From: Pseudomonadota bacterium
GTDB lineage: Bacteria > Pseudomonadota > Alphaproteobacteria > Rhodospirillales > Magnetospirillaceae
Direction: 5' to 3'
NCBI GenBank assembly: GCA_021847015.1
Contig: JAJZVW010000003.1
Coordinates: forward strand, 1 to 64,000
Length of the DNA: 64,000 nt
This document shows, in pieces, positions 20,609 through 28,699 of this stretch; within the stretch, counting starts at the first letter, position 1; every line of letters starts with the position of its first letter. The notes under the pieces are model-generated. The model was not told the DNA's origin, did no database searches, and saw only the letters and a list, made by a program, of their open reading frames with translations. A program made the translations under genes and the position numbers.

Positions 20609-20968
20609 ATGAGTGGCAGAGAGCAGCAGCATTCCGTCGTGATTACCGCCGTTGTCCGTGGCGGAAGCATCATCAACAGGCCGGATTTCGCGGTGAAACT
20701 TGCGGAAGTCATTGTCGCGGAGGTCTGGGGAAAAGATATGCTGGCCATGCAAAAGCCTCTGGTCGCCGCCGATGACGGAGACAGGTGGGTCGTGCGCGGA
20801 AGCATCGAGAGCGAGGGAAGAGCCGGCGAGCACGGCAGAGTGAAGGTCGTCCTGAAAAAGTTCGACGGGCAAATCATGGACCTTTTTCTCCCTCATTTTT
20901 ACGAGGGTGCGCCGGAGGTCGAAGACATCGTCCGGGAGCACTACAAGAAGAACCCGCCTGACGTGTGA
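20609..20968 (+). CDS. NTF2-fold-type immunity protein candidate
   Basis: This 119-residue protein sits 19 bp after the nuclease candidate. The block DFAVKLAEVIVAEVWGKDMLAMQKPLVAADD, then DRWVVRGSI and a strand pair ending GRVKVVLKKFDGQIMDL, follows the layout of NTF2-like immunity proteins: helix, 'yG', 'kPl', 'W.V.G', 'v.i.k.dG.i'. Those proteins neutralise adjacent toxins of polymorphic systems. No signal peptide is present, so it acts in the cytoplasm. Assignment rests on pattern and context only. Confidence 0.68.
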   Translation: MSGREQQHSVVITAVVRGGSIINRPDFAVKLAEVIVAEVWGKDMLAMQKPLVAADDGDRWVVRGSIESEGRAGEHGRVKVVLKKFDGQIMDLFLPHFYEGAPEVEDIVREHYKKNPPDV

Positions 20969-20990
20969 GGGGCGCGCCGGGCGGGTAGCA

Positions 20991-21185
20991 TCACGGACAA
21001 CGGGGTCCTCTGGGAGGGAGGACGATCTTCTCCAATTCCCGGCCCAGGCGCACGTCCCGGATTTCGACGACGCAGCCCAACGTCTCGGCCCGGACAACCA
21101 AAGCCTTCATCTCGCGGGCAAGCTGTTCCGCGTCCGCCTGATCGGCAATCACCCCGCCGATGGTGGCGAGAATGTCGAACACCAT
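20991..21185 (-). CDS. Small hypothetical protein
   Basis: A 64-residue reading, MVFDILATIGGVIADQADAE and onward, has an amphipathic helical N-terminal half (AEQLAREMKALVVRAETL) and a basic proline-rich end. A purine-rich GAGAGAG lies upstream of the ATG. It is convergent to the immunity gene, 22 bp away. No family was recognised. Normal codon use and a plausible fold make it more than noise, but it could be a remnant. Confidence 0.45.
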   Translation of the reverse strand: MVFDILATIGGVIADQADAEQLAREMKALVVRAETLGCVVEIRDVRLGRELEKIVLPPRGPRCP

Positions 21186-21209
21186 GTCAAATCTCTCTCA
21201 AGTAAGGTC

Positions 21210-21292
21210 TGTCACCCCGAGGGCGGCCGAGGGGCCTTTCGGGCAGCGTGCGTGAAAGATCCCTCCGCGCGCTGCGCTTGGTCGGGATGACA
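21210..21292. repeat. Dispersed imperfect palindrome, family 1 copy C
   Basis: This 83 bp copy begins TGTCACCCCGA and ends TCGGGATGACA, with inner GAGGGGCCTTTC / GAAAGATCCCTC. It lies beside the accessory toxin/immunity patch. Around it, 21293-21387 shows only GC-rich sequence without a credible gene. Confidence 0.78.
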
Positions 21293-21387
21293 TGGAGCCG
21301 GACATCCCGGCCGGAGGCTGGGGCGGCGCGGCGAACGGGCCGGGCCGGAGCGGGGGGCCGACCAGCCCGACCCGCCGGCGCCGCCCG

Positions 21388-21480
21388 TCAGCCCCCGGCC
21401 GAAATCGCCCCGTCACAACCGCACGGATGCGGCGGTGCTGTGGGAAATCCGGACGATGGGGTATATTCGACGTCAGCCAT
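21388..21480 (-). other. Short ORF (30 codons) behind a strong ribosome site and hairpin
   Basis: Reading leftward, a hairpin (GACGGTG/CACCGTC, 21520-21539) is followed by GAAGGAG, a spacer and an ATG at 21480. The peptide begins MADVEYTPSSGFPTAPPHP and stops after 30 residues. The leader looks like a genuine gene start, while the coding part looks cut short. It may be the 5' end of a gene removed by rearrangement, or a leader peptide. Confidence 0.35.
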
Positions 21481-21569
21481 GACCTTGTGACTCCTTCACA
21501 GGGTTGTGGTCAGGGGTGGGACGGTGTTGCCGCACCGTCTCGCCCCGCTCTGCCCGTCGCTCGGGCGGA

Positions 21570-21728
21570 CACGCGGAAAAGTATAGCGGAACAGCCCATA
21601 CGTATCCACCGGAAACGGGCGTGCGGATACAGCCGCTGCCGCTGTCCGAGGAGGAGTGGCGGAACCCCGTCCGTCACCCCAACCCCCGCCTGATCGAAAA
21701 CATCCGTCGGGAGGGCAGGCCGTTGTGA
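21570..21728 (+). pseudogene. Remnant of MNT-type nucleotidyltransferase antitoxin (C-terminal end only)
   Basis: The last ~40 residues, YPPETGVRIQPLPLSEEEW then NPRLIENIRREGRPL, match the C-terminal end of minimal nucleotidyltransferases that pair with HEPN proteins. The catalytic GS...DxD core expected ~60 residues earlier is absent from all frames upstream. The stop overlaps the GTG of the HEPN reading frame (GTGA), preserving the ancestral operon junction. Confidence 0.6.
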
Positions 21729-21934
21729 CCGACCTTGTCCTCGATCTCATGGCAAAAGCCGGCCGCGCCGCCGTGTCCGCGCGGGCGCTCCTGGATCCCG
21801 GTGATGCCGACGGCGCTTGCAGCCGGGCCTATTACGCGATGTTCGATGCCGCCAGGGCGGCTCTGGCGACCAAAGGTGTTCCGCCGGAATGCCTGAAGAC
21901 CCACGAATCAGGGCAATCGATCGAACGGTTCTAA
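21725..21934 (+). pseudogene. Truncated HEPN-domain protein (MNT/HEPN toxin-antitoxin remnant)
   Basis: From the GTG at 21725 the frame reads a HEPN N-terminal half: DLVLDLMAKAGRAAVSARALL, DADGACSRAYYAMFDAARAAL and the strand toward KTH. Intact HEPN proteins of this type run ~120-130 residues, and the C-terminal helices with the RX4-6H motif are missing here. Homology ends at ...CLKTHE, exactly where the inverted-repeat element at 21909-22019 begins. The last residues (SGQSIERF) and the stop codon are supplied by that element. Confidence 0.75.
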
Positions 21935-22019
21935 AAGCAAAGTGACGGCGAGGAGGCCTGAATTTTCCCTCTCCCCTTGCGGGAGAGGGTTATTTAGAAC
22001 CGTTCGACCGATTGCCCTG
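21909..22019. mobile_element. MITE-like element with 27 bp terminal inverted repeats
   Basis: The arms at 21909-21935 and 21993-22019 are inverted copies with a single mismatch (CAGGGCAATCG...TCGAACGGTTCTAAA on the left). The 57 bp core includes a second hairpin, CCCTCTCCC/GGGAGAGGG. Total length is 111 bp and no protein is encoded. It interrupts the HEPN gene. No target duplication is obvious at the ends as drawn, so the boundaries may be a few bases off. Confidence 0.75.
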
Positions 22020-22096
22020 GGGGCCTGGCTTCCCTCGGTTGACACCATCCGGCGTGCCGCCGATACTTCCGCCGCCTTTCATTTTCGTCCGTGCCG

Positions 22097-22966
22097 ATGA
22101 CCGCATCCCCCGATCCCAGCCGTGCCATAGCCTTTCAGGGTGCGCCCGGCGCCTACTCGCACATGGCCTGCCTCAGCGCCTATCCGGCGATGGAGCCCTT
22201 GCCCTGCGACACCTTCGAGGACGCCTTCGCCGCCGTCCGCGAGGGACGCGCCCGCTACGCCATGATCCCCATCGACAATTCGCTGGCGGGCCGGGTGGCG
22301 GACGTCCATCACCTGATGCCCTATGCTGGCCTGCACATCATCGCCGAGCATTTCGAGCGCATCAGCCATCATCTGCTGGCGCCGGCGGGGGCGACGCTGG
22401 AGACGATCACGTCGGTGGAAAGCCACGTCCATGCGCTGGGCCAGTGCCGCAACCTGATCCGCCGGCTGGGCCTTGAGGTGATCGTCGGCGCCGACACCGC
22501 CGGCGCCGCGGCCGACCTCGCCCGTTCGGGCGACGTCACCAAGGCGGCCATCGCCTCGAAGCTGGCCGGGGAGATTTACGGCCTCACCTCGCTGATGGGC
22601 GGGATCGAGGACGCCGAGCACAACACCACCCGCTTCGTGGTGCTGGCGCGCGAGGCGGTCGAACCCAATCCCAACATCCCTTGCGTCACCACCTTCGTGT
22701 TCCGCGTGCGCAACGTCCCGGCGGCGCTCTACAAGGCGCTGGGCGGCTTCGCCACCAACGGCGTCAACATCACCAAGCTGGAAAGCTATCTGGTGGCCGG
22801 CGAATTCGTGGCCGCCCAGTTCTACGCCGACGTGGAGGCCCACCCGGCGCACCGCAATCTTCGGCTGGCGCTGGAGGAACTGGACTTCTTCAGCCACGAG
22901 GTCCGCATCCTGGGCGTCTACCCCAGCCATCCCTTCCGCCTCGCCCAGCGTCAGGCCGGGGAATAA
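22097..22966 (+). CDS. pheA: Prephenate dehydratase
   Basis: This is a monofunctional ~289-residue prephenate dehydratase for phenylalanine synthesis. The catalytic domain opens [15 protein letters not shown] and contains [10 protein letters not shown] and the key NTTRFVVL motif. A C-terminal ACT domain ([33 protein letters not shown] in two parts) provides phenylalanine feedback. The ATG at 22097 is preferred over the GTG two codons earlier (22091). No clear ribosome site is visible, and the gene follows directly after the inverted-repeat element, which may have affected its leader. Confidence 0.94.
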   Translation: MTASPDPSRAIAFQGAPGAYSHMACLSAYPAMEPLPCDTFEDAFAAVREGRARYAMIPIDNSLAGRVADVHHLMPYAGLHIIAEHFERISHHLLAPAGATLETITSVESHVHALGQCRNLIRRLGLEVIVGADTAGAAADLARSGDVTKAAIASKLAGEIYGLTSLMGGIEDAEHNTTRFVVLAREAVEPNPNIPCVTTFVFRVRNVPAALYKALGGFATNGVNITKLESYLVAGEFVAAQFYADVEAHPAHRNLRLALEELDFFSHEVRILGVYPSHPFRLAQRQAGE

Positions 22967-23026
22967 CGGACTTCTCTCCCGATACGAGACGCCGCAAGAT
23001 GGCTATCTACCTAAGGGAGAAACACG

Positions 23027-23241
23027 ATGGAGCAGCGGACATTGGGCGGGAACGGCATCCCCGTCTCGGCCCTCGGCCCATCCCCGGCACCCGGCGAATC
23101 ACGTACCTTGAGGAAAACGTCGGGGCGGCGGCGCTGGCGTTGAGCGCGTCCGACCTCGCCCGGCTGGATGCCGCCATGCCGCCCGGCGCGGCGGCGGGCG
23201 GCCGTTACCCCGAAGAGGGCATGACGGGAGTGGAGGTCTGA
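23027..23241 (+). pseudogene. Internally deleted aldo/keto reductase
   Basis: A normal start with AAGGGAG upstream encodes [17 protein letters not shown], the first strand of an aldo/keto reductase. Around 23077 the sequence jumps, in another frame, to [18 protein letters not shown] and ends with the family's C-terminal [23 protein letters not shown]. About 250 residues, including the catalytic Asp-Tyr-Lys-His set, are gone. The original frame terminates at a TGA near 23141. This is a deletion scar of a once-complete gene. Confidence 0.85.
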
Positions 23242-23267
23242 ACCCGCCATGAGCCTGCCGTTTCCTC

Positions 23268-23362
23268 CGTCATCCCGACAGAGCGATAGCGACGAGGTAT
23301 CCTTCAGCCGCGGGTGGCTGCCGTTCGTGCTTGAAAGATCCCTCTCTCCGCTCGGGATGACA
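23268..23362. repeat. Dispersed imperfect palindrome, family 1 copy D
   Basis: This 95 bp copy begins CGTCATCCCGA and ends TCGGGATGACA, with the right inner arm GAAAGATCCCTC. It is the longest copy, with an enlarged centre (GCCGCGGGTGGCTGCC). It lies between the deleted reductase and tsaE. Confidence 0.75.
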
Positions 23363-23456
23363 CCGTCACCTAAAGGTGGCGGCATCGAGTTCCGGGCCCA
23401 GCCATCCCCTTTTGGGGATTTGCAGCCCCCTGTTCGGCGGGCTACAAGCGGGAGCG

Positions 23457-23921
23457 ATGCCTGCCGCCGCGCTCCTCGACCTCCCCGATGAGGATTCCAC
23501 CCGCCGCCTGGGCCGGCGGCTGGCGGCGCTTGCCCGGCCGGGCGACGTCATCGCCCTGGGCGGCACGCTCGGCGCCGGCAAGACCACGCTGGCCCGCGCC
23601 TTCGTCCAAGCCCTGCTGGGCGAGGACGAGGAGGTGCCCAGCCCCACCTTCACCCTGGTCCAGACCTACGATTCCGAGGCCGGCACCATCTGGCATTTCG
23701 ACCTCTACCGGCTGGACCGGGCCGAGGACGTCTTCGAACTCGGCATCGAAGAGGCGCTGGCGGACGGCATCTGCCTGATCGAATGGCCGGACCGGCTGGG
23801 GCACCTGCTGCCCCGCCGGCGCCTGGATCTGGATCTGTCGGCCGGTGCCGGAGCCACCGCGCGCCGCGCCACCCTGACATCCCACGCGCAGTGGGACGAC
23901 CGCATCGGAGACATCGCATGA
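23457..23921 (+). CDS. tsaE: tRNA threonylcarbamoyladenosine biosynthesis ATPase TsaE
   Basis: This 154-residue TsaE/YjeE P-loop protein has Walker A GTLGAGKTTLAR, SPTFTLVQTY and the Walker-B-like WHFDLYRLD, plus LIEWPDRLG near the end. With TsaB, TsaC and TsaD it makes the t6A modification of ANN-decoding tRNAs. The ATG at 23457 (MPAAALLDLPDED) is chosen. It overlaps the amgK-like gene by ATGA, a conserved alphaproteobacterial linkage. Confidence 0.95.
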   Translation: MPAAALLDLPDEDSTRRLGRRLAALARPGDVIALGGTLGAGKTTLARAFVQALLGEDEEVPSPTFTLVQTYDSEAGTIWHFDLYRLDRAEDVFELGIEEALADGICLIEWPDRLGHLLPRRRLDLDLSAGAGATARRATLTSHAQWDDRIGDIA

Positions 23922-24910
23922 CGAACCGCGAAGCCCTGATCCAGAGCTTCCTCGATCGCGCCGGCTGGAGCGGCGCACGGCGCTCCCGCCTGGCCGGAGA
24001 CGCCTCGTTCCGCCATTACGACCGTGTGGCGGAGGGCAGCCGCCGCGCGGTGCTGATGGACGCGCCGCCCCCCAAGGAGGACGTCCGCCCCTTCGTCCGG
24101 ATATCCATGCATCTGGAACGGCTGGGCTATTCCGCCCCGCGCCTGTTGGCGGTAGACATGGACAACGGCCTTCTGCTGCTGGAGGATTTGGGCGACGACA
24201 CCTATACCCGGCTGCTCGCCGCCGGCCATGACGAGGAATCCCTCTACGCGCTGGCCATCGACCTTCTGGCCGATCTCCACCGCCAACCCGACGCCGTTCC
24301 CCTCGCGCTCCCGGCTTACGACGACGAAAAGCTGCTGACCGAGGCCACCCTGCTGACCGACTGGTACATGCCGGCGGTGCTGGGGCGGGACACCGCCGCC
24401 GACGCCCGCGAGGAATACGTCGCCCTGTGGCGCCGCCTCTTCCCGGTCGCCCGCCAAGTGCCCGACACCCTGGTGCTGCGCGACTTCCACGTGGACAACC
24501 TCATGCGGCTGCCGCGCGACGGCCTGGCCGCCTGCGGCCTCCTGGATTTCCAGGACGCGGTGGCGGGCCCGCTCGCCTACGACATGATGTCGCTGCTGGA
24601 GGATGCGCGGCGCGACATCGATCCGGGTCTGGTCCGGCGCATGACGGAGCGCTACCTCGCCAACTTCCCGGACCTCGACCGCGACGCCTTCGCGGCGTCC
24701 TGGGCGGTATTGGCGGCCCAGCGCCACGCCAAGGTGATCGGCATCTTCACCCGATTGTGCCGGCGCGACGGCAAGCCGGGCTATCTGGTCCACATCCCGC
24801 GCGTCTGGCGCCTGCTGGAGGCGTCGCTGGCCCACCCGGCACTCGCCGGGGTCGGCGGCTGGCTGGACCGTCACCTTCCCCGCGACCGGCGCACGGTGCC
24901 GGCGCCATGA
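23918..24910 (+). CDS. amgK: AmgK-like N-acetylmuramate/N-acetylglucosamine kinase (phosphotransferase family)
   Basis: This 330-residue aminoglycoside-phosphotransferase-fold kinase has the nucleotide-binding start AGDASFRHYDRV and LLLEDLGDDTYTRLL. The catalytic loop is LRDFHVDNLM, with metal site LLDFQDAV. The adjacent MurU-type nucleotidyltransferase identifies it as AmgK, the anomeric sugar kinase of the peptidoglycan recycling route that bypasses de novo UDP-MurNAc synthesis and can give fosfomycin tolerance. It overlaps both neighbours by 4 bp. Confidence 0.88.
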   Translation: MTNREALIQSFLDRAGWSGARRSRLAGDASFRHYDRVAEGSRRAVLMDAPPPKEDVRPFVRISMHLERLGYSAPRLLAVDMDNGLLLLEDLGDDTYTRLLAAGHDEESLYALAIDLLADLHRQPDAVPLALPAYDDEKLLTEATLLTDWYMPAVLGRDTAADAREEYVALWRRLFPVARQVPDTLVLRDFHVDNLMRLPRDGLAACGLLDFQDAVAGPLAYDMMSLLEDARRDIDPGLVRRMTERYLANFPDLDRDAFAASWAVLAAQRHAKVIGIFTRLCRRDGKPGYLVHIPRVWRLLEASLAHPALAGVGGWLDRHLPRDRRTVPAP

Positions 24911-25617
24911 GTTTCCGTCCGAAGCGCGCCATGGTCCTGGCGGCGGGGCTGGGCCTGCGCATGCGTCCCATCACGCTGACCACGCCCAAGCCGCTGGTGC
25001 CGGTGGCGGGGCGGACCATGCTGGACCGCGCCCTCGACCATCTCGCCGCCGCGGGCGTCGAGATGCTGGTGATCAATACCCATTGGCTGGCCGAAACGAT
25101 CCGGGCCCATGTCTCGGGCCGCACCGGGATCGACCTCGTCCACGAGGATGTCCTCTTGGAAACCGGCGGCGGGGTGGCCAACGCCCTATCCCGGCTGGGA
25201 GAAGATGCGTTCTACGTGGTCAACAGCGACATCATCTGGACGGACAGCAGCGTGCCCGCCCTCGAACGGCTCGCCGCCGCCTGGGAGGGAGAGTCCATGG
25301 ACGCCCTGCTGCTGATGCAGCCCACCGCGACGGCGGTGGGTTACGACGGCAAGGGCGATTTCTTCCTCGATCCCGCCGGCCTGCCGCGCCGCCGCCACGC
25401 CCATGAAGTGGCGCCGTTGCTCTTCGCCGGGGTCCAGATCCTCCATCCACGCTTGTTCGCGGACGCGCCATCGGGCAAGTTTTCGTTGAACGTCCTCTAT
25501 GACCGGGCGCTGGAGGAAAACCGTTTGCGCGGCATCGTCCACGACGGCCGCTGGTACCACGTCGGCACCCCCGACGCCCTGCCCGAGGTGGAAGCCCTGT
25601 TCGAGGACCGGGAGTAA
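24907..25617 (+). CDS. murU: MurU-like N-acetylmuramate-1-phosphate uridylyltransferase
   Basis: This 236-residue sugar-phosphate nucleotidyltransferase has the signature AMVLAAGLGLRMRPIT and TPKPLVPVAGRTM. It also has VVNSDIIW (metal-binding Asp) and the end motif GRWYHVGTPDAL. It is coupled to amgK by ATGA. The pair converts recycled MurNAc to UDP-MurNAc. Relatives include mannose-1-phosphate guanylyltransferases, but the gene context favours MurU. Confidence 0.9.
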   Translation: MSFRPKRAMVLAAGLGLRMRPITLTTPKPLVPVAGRTMLDRALDHLAAAGVEMLVINTHWLAETIRAHVSGRTGIDLVHEDVLLETGGGVANALSRLGEDAFYVVNSDIIWTDSSVPALERLAAAWEGESMDALLLMQPTATAVGYDGKGDFFLDPAGLPRRRHAHEVAPLLFAGVQILHPRLFADAPSGKFSLNVLYDRALEENRLRGIVHDGRWYHVGTPDALPEVEALFEDRE

Positions 25618-25650
25618 CGCGAAGGACCTTGGTGGCATGCGGGCTCAAAG

Positions 25651-25732
25651 TGTCATCCCGAGGCAGCGCAGTAAACGAGGGATCTTTCACGCGAAGATGC
25701 CTGAACGATCCTTCGCTGCGCCCGGGATGACA
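25651..25732. repeat. Dispersed imperfect palindrome, family 1 copy E
   Basis: This 82 bp copy begins TGTCATCCCGA and ends CCGGGATGACA, with inner GAGGGATCTTTC / GAACGATCCTTC. It fills the murU-addB gap and ends 24 bp before the addB start, so it lies in the addB leader. Confidence 0.78.
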
Positions 25733-25755
25733 CCCAAAACGCAAGACGTCCGCCG

Positions 25756-28677
25756 ATGAGCGCGAACGTTTTCACCATTCCGTCCGGGCTCCCCTTCGTC
25801 GATACGCTGGCGTCCGGGATGCTGGCGGAGGCCAAGGGCGATCCGCTGGCCCTGGCGGCGGCCGAGGTGCTTCTGCCCAACCGACGGGCCTGCCGCGCGC
25901 TGCGCGAGGCGTTCCTCCGGCTGTCGGAAGGGCGCCCTTTGCTCCTGCCGCGCATGCGCACCATCGAAGCGGTGGACGAGGATGAATTGCGCCTGGGGTC
26001 CGACGATCCCCTGGATATCCCGCCCGCCATCCCGGCGCTCGAACGCCGCCTGCTTCTCACACGTCTGGTCGTGGCCATGGGCGGCGGACGCGGCGGCGCC
26101 GTTCCCTCGCCCGAACAGGCGGTCCGGCTGGCCGACGAGCTGGCGGACCTTCTCGACGCCGCCCAGATCGAGCGGCTGTCCTTCGACCGGCTGGATGGAC
26201 TGGTCCCCGACGACTACGCCGAGCACTGGCAGAAAACGCTGGATTTCCTTCGCATCCTCACCCAGGCATGGCCGGCCATCCTGGCGGAACGCGGGGTGCT
26301 GGACCCTCAGGCGCGGCTCGACCGGGTCATCGCCGCCCAGACGGACGCCTGGCGCCGCAACCCGCCCAAGCACCCCGTGATCGCCGCCGGCTCCACCGGC
26401 TCGCGGCCGGCGACCGCGGAACTGCTGGCCGTCGTTGCCGGCTTGCCGAAGGGAAAGGTGGTGCTTCCCGGCCTCGACACCGGCCTCGACGATTCGGGCT
26501 GGGATGCGGTGGACGGGCCCCACCCGCAATTCGGCCTCAAGCGGTTGCTGGCCCAGTTGGGGATCGAGCGGCATCAGGTCCGGCCGTTTTCGACCACGCC
26601 CGATCCGTGCGCGGAACGGACCCGCCTGCTGTCCGAGGCGCTGCGTCCCGCCTCCACCTGCGAGGCGTGGCGGCACCTGCCGCCCTTCGCGGCCGGCGCC
26701 CTCGCCCGGGTCACGCGGCTCGACGCCCCCGGCCCGCGCGAAGAGGCCGGCGCCATCGCCTTGATGCTGCGCGGCGCCATGGAGACGGAGGGACGCACGG
26801 CGGCCCTCGTCACGCCCGACCGCGATCTCGCCCGCAGGGTGGCGGCCGAATTGGAACGCTGGGGCCTGGTCATCGACGATTCCGCCGGCCAGCCCCTGGG
26901 ACTCGCCGAGCCGGGCGTGTTCCTGCGGCTGGTGGCGGACATGGTGGCCGAGGACTTCGCGCCCCACGCCACCTTGGCGGCGCTCAAGCATCCGCTGGCG
27001 GCGGGCGGCGAAAACAGCGGCGCTTTCCGGGGGATGGTGCGGCGGCTCGACCGCGAGGCCTTGCGCGGCCCCCGTCCCGCCGCCGGGATCGCCGGCCTCA
27101 AGGCCGCCGCCGGGGACCGGCTGGCCGCGTGGCTGGACCGGCTGGAGATTCTGGCTGCGCCCTTCACCGCCGCCATGGCGGAGCAAACGGCCCCCCTGGC
27201 CGAGCTTGTGCGCGGTCACATGGAATTCGCCGAAGCTTTGGCCGCCGACGATGCCCTGCCGGGCGCGGCCCGGCTGTGGCGCGGAGAGGCGGGCGCGCAA
27301 CTGGCGGCCTTTGCCGCCGAATTGGCCGAGGCGGCGCCGGTCCTGGGCGACATCCCCACCCGGGCCTATCCGGCTCTGTTCGACGCCCTGTTGAGCGGCC
27401 GGGCGGTGCGGTCCCCCTGGGGCAACCATCCCCGTCTGTTCCTGTGGGGCCCCATGGAGGCGCGGCTGCAACACGCCGATCTGATGGTGTTGGGCGGACT
27501 GAACGAGGGCACCTGGCCGCCGGAGGCCGCCGCCGATCCGTGGATGAGCCGGCCCATGCGCCAGGCCTTCGGCCTGCCGCCCCTTGAGCGGCGCATCGGC
27601 CTGTCCGCCCACGATTTCGCCCAGGCCTTCGCAGCGCCCCAGGTTGTTCTGACGCGGGCGGTCCGGGTGGACGGCACCCCCACCGTGCCCTGCCGATGGC
27701 TGCTGCGCCTGGAGGCCGTGATGCGGGCGGCCAACCTGTCGTACCCCACCGACCCCGAAGACTGGGTGCGCTGGCATGCCCGCCTGGATGCGCCCGAAGA
27801 ACGGTTGTCGGCGGAGCGGCCGGCGCCCTGCCCGCCGGTGGACGCCCGCCCGCGCCGGCTGTCGGTCACCGAGATCGAGACGTGGATGCGCGACCCCTAT
27901 GCGGTCTACGCCCGCCACGTCCTCGGGTTGCGAGCGCTCGATCCCCTCGACGCCGACCCCGGCGCCGCCGATTACGGCAGCCTGGTCCACCGCGCGATCG
28001 AGCGTTTCCTCCGCGAGCATCCGGGCGCGCTGCCGGCGGACTCGGAAGCGCGCCTGCTGGCCATCGGCGAGGATACGTTCCGCGAGGTTCTGTCCCGTCC
28101 CGGCCTGTGGGCGTTCTGGTGGCCACGTTTCCGGTCGGTGGCACGCTGGGTCGTCGCCCAGGAGCGCCAGCGGCGCCCCGAGATCGAGCGCACCTTCTGC
28201 GAAGTGAACGGCGGGCTGGAGATCGAGGCGCCGGCCGGACCCTTCCTGGTCCATGCCCGCGCCGACCGCATCGACGTGCTGGCCGACGGCACGCTGGGAT
28301 TGATCGACTACAAGACGGGAGCGCTCCCCAAGAAAAAGGAAGTCGCGGCCGGCTATGCCCCGCAGCTTCCCCTGGAAGCGGCCATCGCCCGGCATGGCGG
28401 CTTCGACGGCGTGCCGCCGCTCGCCGTATCGCAATTGCGCTTCTGGCGCCTCAAAGGGGGCGAGGACGGCGGCGAGGAGAGCGACGTCGGCGACGATCCC
28501 GGCCGCCTCGCCAAGGAAGCCCTGGATGGCCTTGCCGCGCTGGTGGCCGTCTTCGACGACGAGAATACGCCTTACGAAGCGCGCCCCCATCCCGATATGG
28601 CGCCTCGCTATTCGGACTATCTTCACCTCGCGCGCGTCGGGGAATGGTCGACGGCGGGCGATGAGGACGGCGAATGA
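25756..28677 (+). CDS. addB: Double-strand break repair protein AddB
   Basis: This 973-residue AddB subunit has an N-terminal inactivated helicase-like region (AAEVLLPNRRACRALREAFL in place of a strong Walker A). A long middle follows with VLGGLNEGTWP, typical of the family. The C-terminal RecB-family nuclease domain carries the motif LIDYKTG near residues 850-856, after PFLVHARADRIDVL. AddAB resects double-strand breaks and loads RecA, replacing RecBCD in alphaproteobacteria. addA follows after 22 bp. Confidence 0.95.
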   Translation: MSANVFTIPSGLPFVDTLASGMLAEAKGDPLALAAAEVLLPNRRACRALREAFLRLSEGRPLLLPRMRTIEAVDEDELRLGSDDPLDIPPAIPALERRLLLTRLVVAMGGGRGGAVPSPEQAVRLADELADLLDAAQIERLSFDRLDGLVPDDYAEHWQKTLDFLRILTQAWPAILAERGVLDPQARLDRVIAAQTDAWRRNPPKHPVIAAGSTGSRPATAELLAVVAGLPKGKVVLPGLDTGLDDSGWDAVDGPHPQFGLKRLLAQLGIERHQVRPFSTTPDPCAERTRLLSEALRPASTCEAWRHLPPFAAGALARVTRLDAPGPREEAGAIALMLRGAMETEGRTAALVTPDRDLARRVAAELERWGLVIDDSAGQPLGLAEPGVFLRLVADMVAEDFAPHATLAALKHPLAAGGENSGAFRGMVRRLDREALRGPRPAAGIAGLKAAAGDRLAAWLDRLEILAAPFTAAMAEQTAPLAELVRGHMEFAEALAADDALPGAARLWRGEAGAQLAAFAAELAEAAPVLGDIPTRAYPALFDALLSGRAVRSPWGNHPRLFLWGPMEARLQHADLMVLGGLNEGTWPPEAAADPWMSRPMRQAFGLPPLERRIGLSAHDFAQAFAAPQVVLTRAVRVDGTPTVPCRWLLRLEAVMRAANLSYPTDPEDWVRWHARLDAPEERLSAERPAPCPPVDARPRRLSVTEIETWMRDPYAVYARHVLGLRALDPLDADPGAADYGSLVHRAIERFLREHPGALPADSEARLLAIGEDTFREVLSRPGLWAFWWPRFRSVARWVVAQERQRRPEIERTFCEVNGGLEIEAPAGPFLVHARADRIDVLADGTLGLIDYKTGALPKKKEVAAGYAPQLPLEAAIARHGGFDGVPPLAVSQLRFWRLKGGEDGGEESDVGDDPGRLAKEALDGLAALVAVFDDENTPYEARPHPDMAPRYSDYLHLARVGEWSTAGDEDGE

Positions 28678-28699
28678 CCCGCGACGGACGAGCCCGCCA

